NCBI GenBank assembly: GCA_023375785.1 | Contig: SZWC01000567.1 | Span: 88,138-152,137, forward strand | Length of the DNA: 64,000 nucleotides | Direction of reading: 5' to 3' | Origin: Penium margaritaceum | Taxonomy: Eukaryota > Streptophyta > Zygnematophyceae > Desmidiales > Peniaceae | Shown here: positions 51,192 to 62,105 of the stretch, in pieces | How positions within the stretch are numbered: position 1 is the first letter of the stretch | Layout of the letters: each line of letters opens with the position of its first letter | The notes under the pieces: generated by a model | Databases searched by the model: none | What the model was told of the DNA's origin: nothing | The model's input: the letters and a program-made list of their open reading frames with translations, nothing else | Position numbers and translations under genes: made by a program

Positions 51192-51875
51192 CTAGAACCT
51201 GCTGCTCAGCTGCTCTTTCACCTCCTCTAGGCTTGGCAGGTCTGAGGAGCACAAGATTAGATCGTCCACGTAGAGTGCGACAATCTGATGGAGCTTCTTG
51301 CTGCGCCACACGTACGCACTGTGATCCGCCTCACAGCACTTGAAGCTGAGTTGTGCCATGAAGCTGTCCATCTGTTGGTACCAGCATCGGGGTGATTGTT
51401 TTAGCCCGTACAAGGATTTCCGCACCTTGCACACCTTGCCCTCCGGCGCCTCCACCCCCTCCGGCACCTCCATGTAGATTTCCTTGTCCATGATGCCATT
51501 GAGGAAGGCCGTCTTTATGTCCATTTGGTGGAGCTCCATGTCCTTCGCGGCCGCCACCGCAAGGATCGCCCGGATGCTTATAAACTCGGCAACGGGGGCG
51601 AACATCTCATCTTAGTGTTCGCCCTTACGCTGTGCGTACTCCTTTGCCACAAGCCGCGCGTTGTACTTGTCAACCACACCTTCCTTTGTGAACTTGGTCT
51701 TGAAGACCCATTTGGAGCCGATGACCTTGGCGTTTTTCGGGCTGTCAACCAGCTGGCACGTGTTGTTTTCAGCAATGGACGCCAACTCCGACTTGATGGC
51801 GACGTCCCACTGCTTTCCCTCGGGCCGCACAAGTGCCTCTTGGACGGTCATCGGCTCCAATGATGCAGCCAGCAT
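51192..51875 (-). other. Reverse transcriptase domain, copia element 1
   Basis: The sequence runs from EALVRPEGKQWDVAIKSELA through IKTAFLNG and LYGLKQSPRCWYQQMDSF to LYVDDLIL (YVDD at 51261-51272), typical of copia RT. A TAA at 51612-51614 replaces a residue before DEMFAPVAEF, and a TAG ends the frame at 51192-51194 just before MSDMGELEFYLG. The catalytic YVDD itself is intact. Confidence 0.88.
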
Positions 51876-52729
51876 GCACCGCGTGATGCCGATCCATCGA
51901 CCGGTGCCTGCATCGAAACGCTTCCCCGCTCTCCGCTACCTTCCACTGCGGCGGGGCAGTCTTGGCGGCGTCTCGTCGCTCTGCTGCAATCCTTCTGACT
52001 CAGCCCGCTTCAGTGAATCATCAACCGGACGGCTTCCAGAGGATTCTTCTCGCTCTAGTGAACCATCAACCGGACGGGCGGCGTGTCCGGAGGATTTCTC
52101 TCTGACGCGAACTCCGCTGGGAGTGCGCGCTTCAACACCCGTAGTACCTCCTTTGATGGATCATTCCGCCGGATCTCCAGCCCCGCTGCATTGTCGTCAG
52201 TGTCCTCCGCGTCGGCTGCTGCACCTGCTGCACCGCCGCGGTCTGACGCCGCATCATCGACCTCCACGTCCGCCGGTTCCTCCTCGTAATCAAGGAGCTG
52301 GAACCACTCCCTCTGTTTTGGAGTGTTCCTGATGCTCATGTTGTTGCTGCTGCTACTGAAGCTTTGCTGCTCGTCGAACTCGACATCAAGGCTGCGGATG
52401 ATCTCTTGCGTGCGCGGGTCCGAGTGTCGGTATGCCTTTTGCGCACTCTCGTAACCGAGGAACAAGCACGGCTTCGCCCGCGGTTCAAGCTTGCTGTCGC
52501 GTCTTTGCGCCGCCTGCACCATCACGTGCGCCTTGCACCCGAACTCCTTCAGGTGTGCCATGTTTGGCTTGCGCCCGCTCCAAACCTCCTGCGGCGTCTT
52601 CCAGCCACCCTTACCCTTCAGGACCGCTGTTGGGGTGAGGTTGATGATGTAGCTCGCTGTACGCACATCCTCTTCCTACAACCCTCACGGCAACCCCGCA
52701 TGCACAAGTATGGTCCGCACCATGTTGAG

Positions 52730-53260
52730 CAGCGTCTGGTTCACCCACTCCGCCACTCTGTTGCACTGTGGCGAGTACGGCGTAGTGGGTTCCCACTTGA
52801 TGCCCTGCTGCTTCATCCACCCGCTGCAGCCCACGTACTCTCCGCTATTGTTGCTGCGTAGCGCTCTGACCTTCCGGCCAGTCTGCCTCTCCACCGCTGC
52901 GACGTACTTGTTCAGAAGGTCCAGGATCTCGCCTTTCCGCTTCATGAAGTACACGGAGAGCTTACTGCTGCAGTCATCAATGAAAGTGACGAAGTATCTC
53001 AAGCCGCCATTTGACGGTATTTTGAACGATCCACACACGTCACTATGCACGACCTCCAGCAGGTCCTTTGCGCGAGCCTCATTCTCATTGAACGGCTTGC
53101 GCCATGCCTTGCCCAAAATGCAAGGCTCGCACTTTTTATGCGCTGTTGCATCTGTTGCCGCGTCTGCACCGTCGATGACGAGGCCACGCACAATGTCGCA
53201 CTTCGCCATCTCCTTAACAGTTGCGGGTGCCGAATGCCTCAACCGTCGGTGCCAGAGCTC
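52730..53260 (-). other. Integrase HHCC and catalytic core, one catalytic Asp lost
   Basis: LWHRRLRHS and CEPCILGK form the HHCC zinc-binding domain. The first catalytic Asp is in HSDVCG (codon 53039-53041). The second, normally in R-S-D-N-G-G, reads RSNNSGEY with Asn (codon 52850-52852). The catalytic Glu is kept in VAEWVN (52748-52750). The D-D-E triad is therefore broken. Confidence 0.85.
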
Positions 53261-53639
53261 CAGATCAGCGCTTCCTCCCTTGGCCATGTTGACGACACGC
53301 TCCTGCAAATCTGCTGCGTCAGATGCCGCGGGGACCACCTTCGTCTCCACGATGTAAAGACCGCCCTTGTGCTTTGCCTCCAGCACGACCTCGCCGTTGC
53401 CGTCAATGCGCACCACTGCGCCTTTCCTGTAGAAGAGCATCTCATATCCCTTGTGCATCAAGCAGCTGACACTCAAAATGTCAGCCAGGCCAGGGACATG
53501 ATGCACATCACGAATTGTGCACAGCTCCTTCTTAGCGCCCACCACGACTTCCACCTCCACGTCGCCTTGGCCGGCCGCCGGCTCGACTTTGTTGTTTGCG
53601 ACCACCATTGACTTGGAGGACTTCTCGTAGGTGATGAAC

Positions 53640-53690
53640 CCCACCTTCTCGACTTGGGTGTGCTCCTCGGCCCAGGAATCCAGGCACCGC
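53640..53690 (-). other. Protease active-site region with a changed motif
   Basis: The expected copia aspartic-protease motif is D-S-G-A. Here CLDSWAEEHT is read, with Trp in place of the Gly (DSWA at 53669-53680). Loss of this Gly should disable the enzyme. The following residues to about 53350 fit the rest of the protease and linker. Confidence 0.7.
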
Positions 53691-53779
53691 CCGTTGGCCT
53701 TCTTGAGGAAGTGGTTCTTGTTGCCGTTGAGGAGCGACCTGCCCTTGCTGTTTTTGCCACCGGTCTTTGCCTCCTCCGG

Positions 53780-53821
53780 GCACTCACGGACCCAATGGCC
53801 CTCTTTGCCGCAATTGCGGCA
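53780..53821 (-). other. Gag zinc knuckle, copia element 1
   Basis: CRNCGKEGHWVREC fits the CX2CX4HX4C nucleocapsid motif, after a Gly/Lys/Ser-rich stretch. It binds element RNA in the family. An identical copy lies at 56103-56144 in the misplaced duplicate. Confidence 0.92.
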
Positions 53822-53947
53822 CGCACTTTTCTTGGCGCCCTTCTTGCCGCTACCCTTTCCGCCACTTCCTTGGCCCCCGCTTCCGCCACCACGTGTTTTG
53901 GTGACGAGGACCGATGAGGAAGACGAGGACTCCCCACAGCTCCGACG

Positions 53948-54448
53948 CTGCGCCTCGTAGCGGATGTACTCTGTAACCGCGCCATATGTGAGCTTGTCCT
54001 CCGACCATCCTCCGAGGACAGTGGGGAATGGGCCCCAACTGTCAGGTAGGGCCATGAGGAGAGCCATTGCCTGCAGCTGCGTGTCGATCTTCCACCCCAC
54101 ATCGTTGCATTGCGAGGCAAGCGACTCGATTTACTGCATGACGGAGATGACATCATCTCCCTCCTCGATTCTCACCATGAGGAGCCGCTTCATCGCGNCT
54201 GCGCCTCGTAGCGGATGTACTCTGTAACCGCGCCATATGTGAGCTTGTCCTCCGACCATCCTCCGAGGACAGTGGGGAATGGGCCCCAACTGTCAGGTAG
54301 GGCCATGAGGAGAGCCATTGCCTGCAGCTGCGTGTCGATCTTCCACCCCACATCGTTGCATTGCGAGGCAAGCGACTCGATTTACTGCATGACGGAGATG
54401 ACATCATCTCCCTCCTCGATTCTCACCATGAGGAGCCGCTTCATCGCG
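53948..54448. repeat. 250-bp duplication around the N at 54198
   Basis: 53948-54197 and 54199-54448 look identical. Removing one copy (251 bases with the N) puts the gag stop at 54382 and the integrase stop at 52685 in the same reading frame (1446 bases apart), which argues that the duplication is an assembly product. Confidence 0.9.
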
Positions 54449-54871
54449 AAGACTTTATTCGTGAGCGACTTGGATTGGTGGATGGCACAAAGCTTTTGCC
54501 AAGCTTCGGCTGCCAGCTTGCAGCCTTGGAAGTAGCCCCACTGCGACTTGGCTGTCCTAGACACCAGGAGCATGAGTGCCTCCGTGTTCTTCTTTTCGAA
54601 GCCTGCTTCTCTGCGTCAGTAGCAGTCGCCGCTGTGAGTACCTCCTTTCCCAACATGACATCCAGCAGCCCCTTATGCGAGAGGTGCAGTTCAAACTGCC
54701 ACCTCCATAGCCCGAAGCCCGGGCCGCCTGCATCCTTCTTAATGGGCTGCATCTCCTTCTACGCCATGTGTGCAGCTGCTACTCCGATGAGTTCTCAGAA
54801 CTTCACGACGACGTCCAAGATGACGAACCCGTCCTCTGCGGAAGACGTGAACATTGGAGGCGTTCAGACCC

Positions 54872-54887
54872 GTGGGTCCATAACCCT
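54872..54887 (-). promoter_or_regulatory. Primer-binding site, initiator-Met anticodon-arm type (half-tRNA)
   Basis: The plus strand reads GTGGGTCCATAACCCT one base from the LTR start at 54889. The anticodon arm of plant initiator-Met tRNA is GTGGGCCCATAACCCA, so 14 of 16 match, including CCATAACCC of the loop. Drosophila copia and some other copia-type elements prime from an internally cut initiator-Met tRNA at the same region. Confidence 0.7.
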
Positions 54888-54888
54888 A

Positions 54889-55312
54889 TGTCAGGAGGGA
54901 ATCCGTGTGGTGCAGTCCCAAAATTTTTCTGATCGTCTCTAGTGGTTCACGTCTACTGTTTTGGGTGAACTTGAGATTGAGCTTGAGCTTTCTGGTCGCC
55001 TCACGCTATGTGAGCAGGAGTTTAGAGACAGTCAGTGTTTGAAGGGAATAACGTTGTTTTGCGTTTGTTTTTGAACATGGACATGATCACAACATTTATA
55101 AGGCTAGTCAAGAGCTCTCCAACGTACGAAAGCGCGCGTGATTCGGCTAAGCATAGCCCAAGTTATGCTTGCCAAAGCGCAGGTCTCAATCACCACAGAA
55201 GCCTGACGCCGCCACTCGCCGTGGCGCCTTCGTTCACGTGCAAAGCGCCTTTCCCAAGGCGCATATCTCATTGCACATGGTGTGGGGGTCTCCTGCACTG
55301 TTTCCACGCACC
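54889..55312 (-). mobile_element. 5' LTR of copia element 1, first part
   Basis: It starts TGTCAGGAGGGAATCCGTGT and matches 49039 onward with scattered substitutions. It is broken off by the N at 55313. Its last 242 bases recur at 56330-56571, from where the LTR continues. Confidence 0.85.
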
Positions 55313-55313
55313 N

Positions 55314-56328
55314 GAAGTATCTCAAGCCGCCATTTGACGGTATTTTGAACGATCCACACACGTCACTATGCACGACCTCCAGCAGGTCCTTTGCGCGAGC
55401 CTCATTCTCATTGAACGGCTTGCGCCATGCCTTGCCCAAAATGCAAGGCTCGCACTTTTTATGCGCTGTTGCATCTGTTGCCGCGTCTGCACCGTCGATG
55501 ACGAGGCCACGCACAATGTCGCACTTCGCCATCTCCTTAACAGTTGCGGGTGCCGAATGCCTCAACCGTCGGTGCCAGAGCTCCAGATCAGCGCTTCCTC
55601 CCTTGGCCATGTTGACGACACGCTCCTGCAAATCTGCTGCGTCAGATGCCGCGGGGACCACCTTCGTCTCCACGATGTAAAGACCGCCCTTGTGCTTTGC
55701 CTCCAGCACGACCTCGCCGTTGCCGTCAATGCGCACCACTGCGCCTTTCCTGTAGAAGAGCATCTCATATCCCTTGTGCATCAAGCAGCTGACACTCAAA
55801 ATGTCAGCCAGGCCAGGGACATGATGCACATCACGAATTGTGCACAGCTCCTTCTTAGCGCCCACCACGACTTCCACCTCCACGTCGCCTTGGCCGGCCG
55901 CCGGCTCGACTTTGTTGTTTGCGACCACCATTGACTTGGAGGACTTCTCGTAGGTGATGAACCCCACCTTCTCGACTTGGGTGTGCTCCTCGGCCCAGGA
56001 ATCCAGGCACCGCCCGTTGGCCTTCTTGAGGAAGTGGTTCTTGTTGCCGTTGAGGAGCGACCTGCCCTTGCTGTTTTTGCCACCGGTCTTTGCCTCCTCC
56101 GGGCACTCACGGACCCAATGGCCCTCTTTGCCGCAATTGCGGCACGCACTTTTCTTGGCGCCCTTCTTGCGGCTACCCTTTCCGCCACTTCCTTGGCCCC
56201 CGCTTCCGCCACCACGTGTTTTGGTGACGAGGACCGATGAGGAAGACGAGGACTCCCCACAGCTCCGACGCTGCGCCTCGTAGCGGATGTACTCTGTAAC
56301 CGCGCCATATGTGAGCTTGTCCTCCGAC
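55314..56328 (-). pseudogene. Misplaced 1015-bp copy of the gag-protease-integrase region
   Basis: It matches 52991-54005 over its whole length with one difference seen (CTTGCCGCTACC against CTTGCGGCTACC). It lies inside the LTR between two Ns, joined at arbitrary points in the frame. A real nested insertion would have LTRs or target duplications; none are present. Treated as an assembly artefact. Confidence 0.85.
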
Positions 56329-56329
56329 N

Positions 56330-56964
56330 TTGAACATGGACATGATCACAACATTTATAAGGCTAGTCAAGAGCTCTCCAACGTACGAAAGCGCGCGTGA
56401 TTCGGCTAAGCATAGCCCAAGTTATGCTTGCCAAAGCGCAGGTCTCAATCACCACAGAAGCCTGACGCCGCCACTCGCCGTGGCGCCTTCGTTCACGTGC
56501 AAAGCGCCTTTCCCAAGGCGCATATCTCATTGCACATGGTGTGGGGGTCTCCTGCACTGTTTCCACGCACCCTACCCACTTTTGGGTCGTGTTTGGTGAT
56601 GGGGTGTGACGAGGTTCGAAACCTGTCCGTGGACCTACAGTCAGAATTTTGAATAAGTCCCCGAGTAACAAAACGTTCTACTGAGTTTCGGACGTCGAGC
56701 CAGGATTTTGGCTATGTCCCTCAGTAACAACCTGCACTACTGGATCCGGTGGATGATCCACCTGATCAGGCGGATCATCCACCGGACGCCTCAGCAGGCC
56801 TATCGGAGCATTTTCTCCAGATGGTATTTTTGTTACTCGGTCCGGTCGATTATCGACCGGATTTCGAGTCGCAGCTGGCTCCCAGAGCCGCTGCGCATAC
56901 CCCAACTTTGGAAGGCCATATCTCCCTTGATACTTGTCCGATTCCGGGGAAACAACTTCCACCG
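56330..56964 (-). mobile_element. 5' LTR of copia element 1, second part
   Basis: It repeats 55071-55312 and then continues the LTR up to CAACTTCCACCG, equivalent to about 49845 in the 3' LTR. The last 160 bases of the LTR are missing where the N at 56965 joins it to satellite A. Confidence 0.85.
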
Positions 56965-56965
56965 N

Positions 56966-57010
56966 CCATCGTTCTGTGGCTTGCTCCAACTTTCTTTGGC
57001 TTGCTTCTGT
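56966..57010 (+). repeat. Short satellite A piece beside copia element 2
   Basis: About two 20-bp units between the N at 56965 and the LTR of copia element 2. They suggest that element 2 was also inserted into satellite A. Confidence 0.8.
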
Positions 57011-57738
57011 TTGCTCTTGTGGGTGTGGAGGCACCCTCAAGGATGCCTTGCTGTTACTAAAGCACACTACCAGTGTTTGGGAAAGCCAAGGAACACCAAT
57101 GGTGAAGAGTGTGGAGCACAAGGATCACGGATGTGAGTGGGAAGAACACGTTGCATTCAGTAGATCTGAATGGAAACACTTTTTTGTTTCTTAGCATAGT
57201 GAGATTACATCAGATCCTTACATCCGGTCATCTAGGGTTTCTAATGCATCCAATCATGTCCAAATCAGAGCAGTAGAGCCCCTGCTATGGCTGTTGATGT
57301 AACCCTTGGTGGAGTCGCCTACTTGCCTTGCACGCTAGGCAACGGGAGGCGCTTCAATGATGGCCCGTCAAAGCACCTTTCCTCACCTAGAATTTCAGGA
57401 CAAGTTTACCCTGGTCAAGGAGGTCCTTGTGGTTGCCTCATTCATGCTCTTGATGCATTTGGAGCCTGTTGGAGACGAACTCGGATCACTGGCGGTGGAT
57501 TATCCCGCCACCCATGGCGGGTACCAGATTCCACCTGCCCAACACCCGATTTTTGGGCTAGGCTAACTTTCTGAATACTTACGCAAATTGAGCAATTCAA
57601 AGCTCAATCCTGCATGGAAGAATCCAAGGAATCGGAATCNGGAATCTAAAGTCAGATCAGGTGTTTGACTACTCCTCAGTGGTCGAACCAGGGAGTACGT
57701 TCAACGGCACACATGGCAAGGAGCACACCATGTCAACA
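57011..57738 (-). mobile_element. 3' LTR of copia element 2, about 728 bp
   Basis: It matches 63295-64000 along its length with many substitutions (GTGGGTGTGGAGGCACCCTC in both). The right end ATGTCAACA abuts a polypurine tract. The left end reads TTGCTCTTG where the other LTR has TGGCTCTGG, so the canonical TG is changed here. The N at 57641 has only a six-base GGAATC repeat at its sides. Open frames in it are not considered genes. Confidence 0.82.
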
Positions 57739-57750
57739 ATCTCCCTATTG
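57739..57750 (-). promoter_or_regulatory. Polypurine tract of copia element 2
   Basis: The minus strand reads CAATAGGGAGAT directly before the LTR start TGTTGACATGG. It is the expected plus-strand priming site, and it lies 41 bases past the pol stop. Confidence 0.7.
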
Positions 57751-57791
57751 CACCGCAGCCTTGATGTCCTGTCCTTGGAACATGTAGCATT

Positions 57792-58400
57792 TTAAGCTTC
57801 ACAGCACAGACCAAGCTCCATGCAGCTTGCGTTGTTCCTGTCCTTGGACTGTGCCTTGGTCATGGCATCGACAAGAATGTGCTTAGTGCCACAATGCACA
57901 ATAGCCGCATCTCCATTGGCCACCAAGTCCCGTGCGTAGTGCTGACGGATCTCAATGTGCTTGGTCCTCCTGTGCAGCACTGGGTTCAGGATGAGGCTGA
58001 TGGCACTCATGTTGTCAACGTTGAGTATCGTGGGCTTCCTTTCAGGCACACCAATCTCCTTTAGCAGCCGCCGCAGCCACAACGCCTCCTTTGTGGCTTT
58101 CGCGAGCGCGATGTATTCGGCTTTGGTGCTGGACAGCAACACGCAATCCTGCTTCCTGCTTGCCCATGAAACTGCTACACCACCAAGCACAAACACGTAC
58201 CCTTACGTTGATTTTCTGTCATCCACATCACCAGCTCAGTTGACATTGGAGTAGCCAACCAACTCGAGGGAGTCGTTATGTGCTCCCCCTCCAAAGACAA
58301 GCCACGACTGTTTTTTCGCCTTAAGATAGCGGAGGATGCGCTTCACCGCTTGCAAATGCAGCAGCCCGAGGTCAGTGACATAGCGACTCACTTAACCCTC
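57792..58400 (-). other. RNase H domain, copia element 2, catalytic residues lost
   Basis: The family motif Y-S-D-A-D-W-A-G-D reads SNVN-stop-AGD, so two acidic positions are Asn and the Trp is TGA (58236-58238). The downstream [29 protein letters not shown] and [20 protein letters not shown] are well kept. The frame ends at TAA 57792-57794. Confidence 0.85.
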
Positions 58401-58408
58401 CGCGAAGG

Positions 58409-59167
58409 CTAGGTCGGGTCGTGTCGCCACATGATGCTCTCCAGTGCGGACCGGTATGACACAACTGCCCTCTCCTCCTTCTCCTTGTCTGTGCTCAGGC
58501 CCATGCTCGAGCTGAGCTCACATGTGGTGGTCATGGGTGTGCCGATAGAGTTGTACTCCTCCATGTTGTAGCGGTGGAGCGCCTCTTGTACGTTTTTTTC
58601 CTGCCTCATCTTGAGCGTGCGTGCCTTGCGGTCTCTCTTGATGGCGACGCCGAGGTAGTACTCGAGCTTGCCCATGTTGGTCATTTTGAACCGACCGCCC
58701 ATCTGCTGCTTCAGGTTCACCAATTCCTCCATGTCCAACGACACGAGGATGAGATCATCCACGTAAAGTACCACGATCTGGTGCAACCCTGACTGCTTTC
58801 GCACCTACATGCTGTGATCCGCCTTGCTGTTCTTGGAGCCAAGCTCGGCCATGAAGCCGTCCATTTTCAGGTACCACATGAGTGGCGCTTGCTTCAGCCT
58901 GTAGAGCACCTTGCAAAGCCGGCACACCTTTTTCGGCGGCGCGGTCACCCCTGCCGGTCACTCCATGTAGACCTCCTTGTCTAGGTTGCCATTGAGGAAC
59001 GCGGATTTCACGTCTATTTGGTGGACTTTGTAGTCGTGCGCCGCCGCCACTAAGATGATTGAGAGAATGGAGGCGAACTTCGCCACCGACGCAAAGGTTT
59101 CATTGTAGCGTTCACCCTTTCTCTGGGTGTACCCTTTCGCGACCAGCCGCACCTTGCACCGCTCCAC
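58409..59167 (-). other. Reverse transcriptase domain, copia element 2
   Basis: VRLVAKGYTQRKGERYNETF, HQIDVKSAFLNGNLDKEVYM, VLYVDDLILVS (YVDD at 58754-58765) and MGKLEYYLGVAIKRD are standard copia RT landmarks. A TGA follows VYME near 58957, another stop lies near 58806, and the frame shifts near 58430 where RPDLAFAEG should be read. Confidence 0.87.
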
Positions 59168-60109
59168 TTTTCCCTCCTTGGTGAGCTTCTTCTTGAAGAT
59201 CCACTTGGAGCCAATGATTTTCGCGCCCTATCAATCAGCTGCCAAGTGCCGTTCTCTTCATGGAAGGCGAACTCAGATTCTATCGCTCCCTCTGACTCAG
59301 CCCCATCCTAGTGCTGCAATGCCTCCTTGATGGTCTCGGGCTCCTCTTGTGCAAAGAACGCTCGAGCGAGTCCAGTCCAGATACCCTCTGTGACATCTTA
59401 CCTCTTTGCCGTCCTCCTTGCGCGTCCGCTTCTTCAGGGCTTTTGCTGTTAAGGTTGCTATTGCTACTACTGCTACTACTGCCCCCTTGCAGTGCCACTC
59501 GCACCGCTGGCGTGCTCCTCCTCTCTTGGGGATTGTGGGGATGCGGGCTCACTCCCCACCTCTTTGTTTAGCTCCACTGCTGCCGGCACTTCGGACTCAT
59601 TCTCTGACTCGACTGAATACAAATCAGGCACTCCCACATCGCCCAGATGGTTCTCGCTGGTTGGAGCCAATAGGACGTCACCCTCTTTTGCGTCCTTTGG
59701 CGTCACCCCCTCGAGGAGTGGCAGCCACTTCCCCCTGCTGGGAGAGACCCCCGTCCTTGTCCGTCCAACAGCTGTCCTCGTCAAGCCTGACATCGTGACT
59801 CTTCACAATCTGTTGCCTTCTTGGGTCAAAGATCCAGTACACCTTGCTCCCGCTCTTGTACCCGACAAAGATACACCGGCAAGTCCACGGGTCCAGCTTG
59901 TCCCGCCCCTCCCGTGCCTGCACAATAGTATGTGCAACACATCCAAATGTGTGGAGGTGAGCCACAGTTGGCTTCCTCCCGCTCCACACTTCTTGTGGCG
60001 TATTCCACACCTTGGACTCCACGTCTTTTGGCGGCTTCATCGGTGTCAGTTTCATGATATACGCTGCTGTCCGCGCTGCCTCGCCCCAGTACCGCTAAGT
60101 GAGGCCGGC

Positions 60110-60920
60110 ATCGCTCAACATGGACTGGACCATGTTGAGGGTGGTGCGGTTTGCCCTCTCGGCGACGGCGTTCTGCTACGGAGAATGTGGCGTAGATTTC
60201 TGCCACGCGATCCCCTTGCTCCTCATNTTCCTCCCGCTCCACACTTCTTGTGGCGTATTCCACACCTTGGACTCCACGTCTTTTGGCGGCTTCATCGGTG
60301 TCAGTTTCATGATGTACGCTGCTGTCCGCGCTGCCTCGCCCCAGTACCGCTAAGTGAGGCCGGCATCGCTCAACATGGACTGGACCATGTTGAGGGTGGT
60401 GCGGTTTGCCCTCTCGGCGACGGCATTCTGCTACGGAGAATGTGGCGTAGATTTCTGCCACGCGATCCCCTTGCTCCTCATCCATGCCAAGTAGCCCTCG
60501 TACTCGCTGTCGTTGTCGCTTTGGAACGCCTTCACCTTCAACTCTGTTTGCCGCTCCATAGCCGCCATCAACTCCTGCATACACGACAAGACATTGCTCT
60601 TCCGCTTGATGATGTAGAGGTAGAGCTTGCGGCTGTGGTCATCAATGAAGGTCAGGATGTAGCGAGCCCTCCCAATGGAGCTCTCGAATGGTCGACACAC
60701 GTCAGTGTGGACCACCTCCAACTTTGCCGATGCACGCATCCCTTTGCCGTTGAACGGATGCCGTGTTTCCTTGCCGACCATGCACGGCTCGCACACGGCA
60801 TTCTTATCTGCATCAAAGCACTTGACCTCAAGACCCCGCACCGATTCCTTCTTCACCATGTCCCTCACAGTTGAGGGAGCGATGTGACGTAGGTGGCGGT
60901 GCCATAGATCCAGGCTTCCA
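60110..60920 (-). other. Integrase HHCC and core, copia element 2
   Basis: LWHRHLRHIAPSTV and CEPCMVGKETRHPF form the HHCC domain. Catalytic Asp codons are at 60701-60703 (HTDVC) and 60515-60517 (QSDND). The Glu motif NAVAERANRT follows a TAG that replaces the expected Gln in the P-x-S-P-Q-Q-N motif. The usual G-G after S-D-N reads D-S. The segment 59973-60226 is repeated at 60228-60481 with two differences. Confidence 0.85.
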
Positions 60921-61254
60921 TCGTCCTTCTTCGCAAGGTAGGCAACGTCGGACCCTACCCAGCTGCGGAGGATCTTTACACGTAACAAGTACAAGTCGTC
61001 CTCTTGCTTTCCACGTGCAATCACCTCGCTGTCCCCCTCCTTCCGGATGATGGCCTCCTTCTTGTTGAAGAGCACCTTGAGCTCCTTGTCGGTAAGGCGG
61101 CTCAGTAACAGCAGATTTACCCCAAAGTTGGGTATGTGGAGCACGTCGTGAATTGTGCTCGTGACAGCCTCCCTGTCCACATCCACCTCGATGCGAACGT
61201 TGCCATGTCCGTCAGCCAACACTGTTTTGCCGCTGGCCACCACCATGCGCCGTT

Positions 61255-61340
61255 CCGAGGTGCCATAGGTGAAGAATGCTGCCTACTTGCATTGCGTGTG
61301 GCGGCCAAATCCGGAGTCAATCACGGAGACTCTGGGATCT
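61255..61340 (-). other. Protease region, copia element 2
   Basis: VIDSGFGRHTQ keeps the Asp-Ser-Gly of aspartic proteases (61310-61318). A TAG at 61283-61285 follows within a few residues, before FFTYGTSERRMVVASG. Confidence 0.75.
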
Positions 61341-61345
61341 GTCAA

Positions 61346-62044
61346 GTCGGTGGACTCCTTCACCATCATTGCACCCTCGTCCTTCATTCCAGCTTTCTGC
61401 GGCTGGTCCGACTTCCTGTTGGGGCAGTTGCGTGCGTAGTGGCCTTCTTTTCCACACACGTAGCACTCCCCCTTCTTTTCACCTTTCTTGGTGCCTTGCT
61501 TGGCACCCTTCCCCTTCTTGCATTCTCCTCCACCTAGAGGGTGGACGACATAGGCGGAACTTGATGTTGCCCAACTCTCTCTCCCATCACGCCGCATCCA
61601 TTCATTACGGACGTACTCAGCCACCTTCAGGTACTTCAGCTCATCAGCCAACCAGCCGCCTAGGACGGTGATCATGGGACTCCAACTGTCCAAGNGTCGG
61701 TGGACTCCTTCACCATCATTGCACCCTCGTCCTTCATTCCAGCTTTCTGCGGCTGGTCCGACTTCCTGTTGGGGCAGTTGCGTGCGTAGTGGCCTTCTTT
61801 TCCACACACGTAGCACTCCCCCTTCTTTTCACCTTTCTTGGTGCCTTGCTTGGTACCCTTCCCCTTCTTGCATTCTCCTCCACCTAGAGGGTGGACGACA
61901 TAGGCGGAACTTGATGTTGCCCAACTCTCTCTCCCATCACGCCGCATCCATTCATTACGGACGTACTCAGCCACCTTCAGGTACTTCAGCTCATCAGCCA
62001 ACCAGCCGCCTAGGACGGTGATCATGGGACTCCAACTGTCCAAG
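61346..62044. repeat. 349-bp duplication around the N at 61695
   Basis: 61346-61694 recurs at 61696-62044 with one difference (CTTGGCACCC against CTTGGTACCC). The part from 61412 appears a third time from 62469. The 350-base offset would break the gag frame, while collapsing all copies restores it. Confidence 0.9.
61424..61465 (-). other. Gag zinc knuckle, copia element 2
   Basis: CYVCGKEGHYARNC fits CX2CX4HX4C, after a Lys/Gly-rich stretch. Copies of the same segment appear at 61774-61815 and 62481-62522 because of unmerged repeats around the Ns at 61695, 62105 and 62468. Confidence 0.92.
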
Positions 62045-62105
62045 AAGGCCAGGAGGAGGATCATGGCTTGGAGCTGAGGGTCGACCTTCCACCCGGTGGC
62101 TACGN

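Larger units (their letters stand above)
50048..54767 (-). pseudogene. Gag-pol polyprotein remnant of copia element 1
   Basis: The probable original start is ATG at 54765-54767 with an early TAG at 54759-54761; a later Met lies at 54750-54752. The frame then shows a gag N-terminus (GFGLWRWQFELHL), a frameshift near 54600, further gag, a TAA at 54382-54384 (copied at 54131-54133), a zinc knuckle (53780-53821), protease, an HHCC and integrase core, RT and RNase H, ending at TGA 50048-50050. Other stops are TGA 52685-52687, TAG 52676-52678, TAG 52055-52057, TAA 51612-51614 and TAG 51192-51194. There is a frameshift between about 51876 and 52055 and a one-base shift in RNase H near 50220 (copied near 50435). 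N-linked duplications at 50140-50568 and 53948-54448 add about 466 bases; collapsing the latter brings the gag TAA frame into register with the integrase frame. It cannot make an active polyprotein. Confidence 0.9.
49039..56964 (-). mobile_element. Ty1/copia-type LTR retrotransposon 1, degenerate
   Basis: Read on the minus strand: 5' LTR (right), PBS, gag-pol remnant, polypurine tract, 3' LTR (49039-50004). The order gag, protease, integrase, RT, RNase H (integrase before RT) is diagnostic of Ty1/copia. The right part is disturbed: 55314-56328 is a 1015-bp near-identical copy of 52991-54005 placed inside the LTR between two Ns, and the LTR itself is split and partly repeated. After collapsing the repeats the pol region is about 4.2 kb, a normal copia length. 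The element lies in satellite A on its left (GTTGG before the LTR would be the target duplication; the partner is lost at the N at 56965). Confidence 0.9.

Noticed and set aside
53631-56283. Plus-strand frames opposite the copia gag-pol region
   Set aside because: Antisense shadows of the GC-rich coding strand; the minus-strand products carry all the recognisable motifs.
55314-56328. A nested second copia insertion inside the LTR
   Set aside because: It has no LTR, target duplication or complete end, matches 52991-54005 over its whole length and is bounded by Ns.
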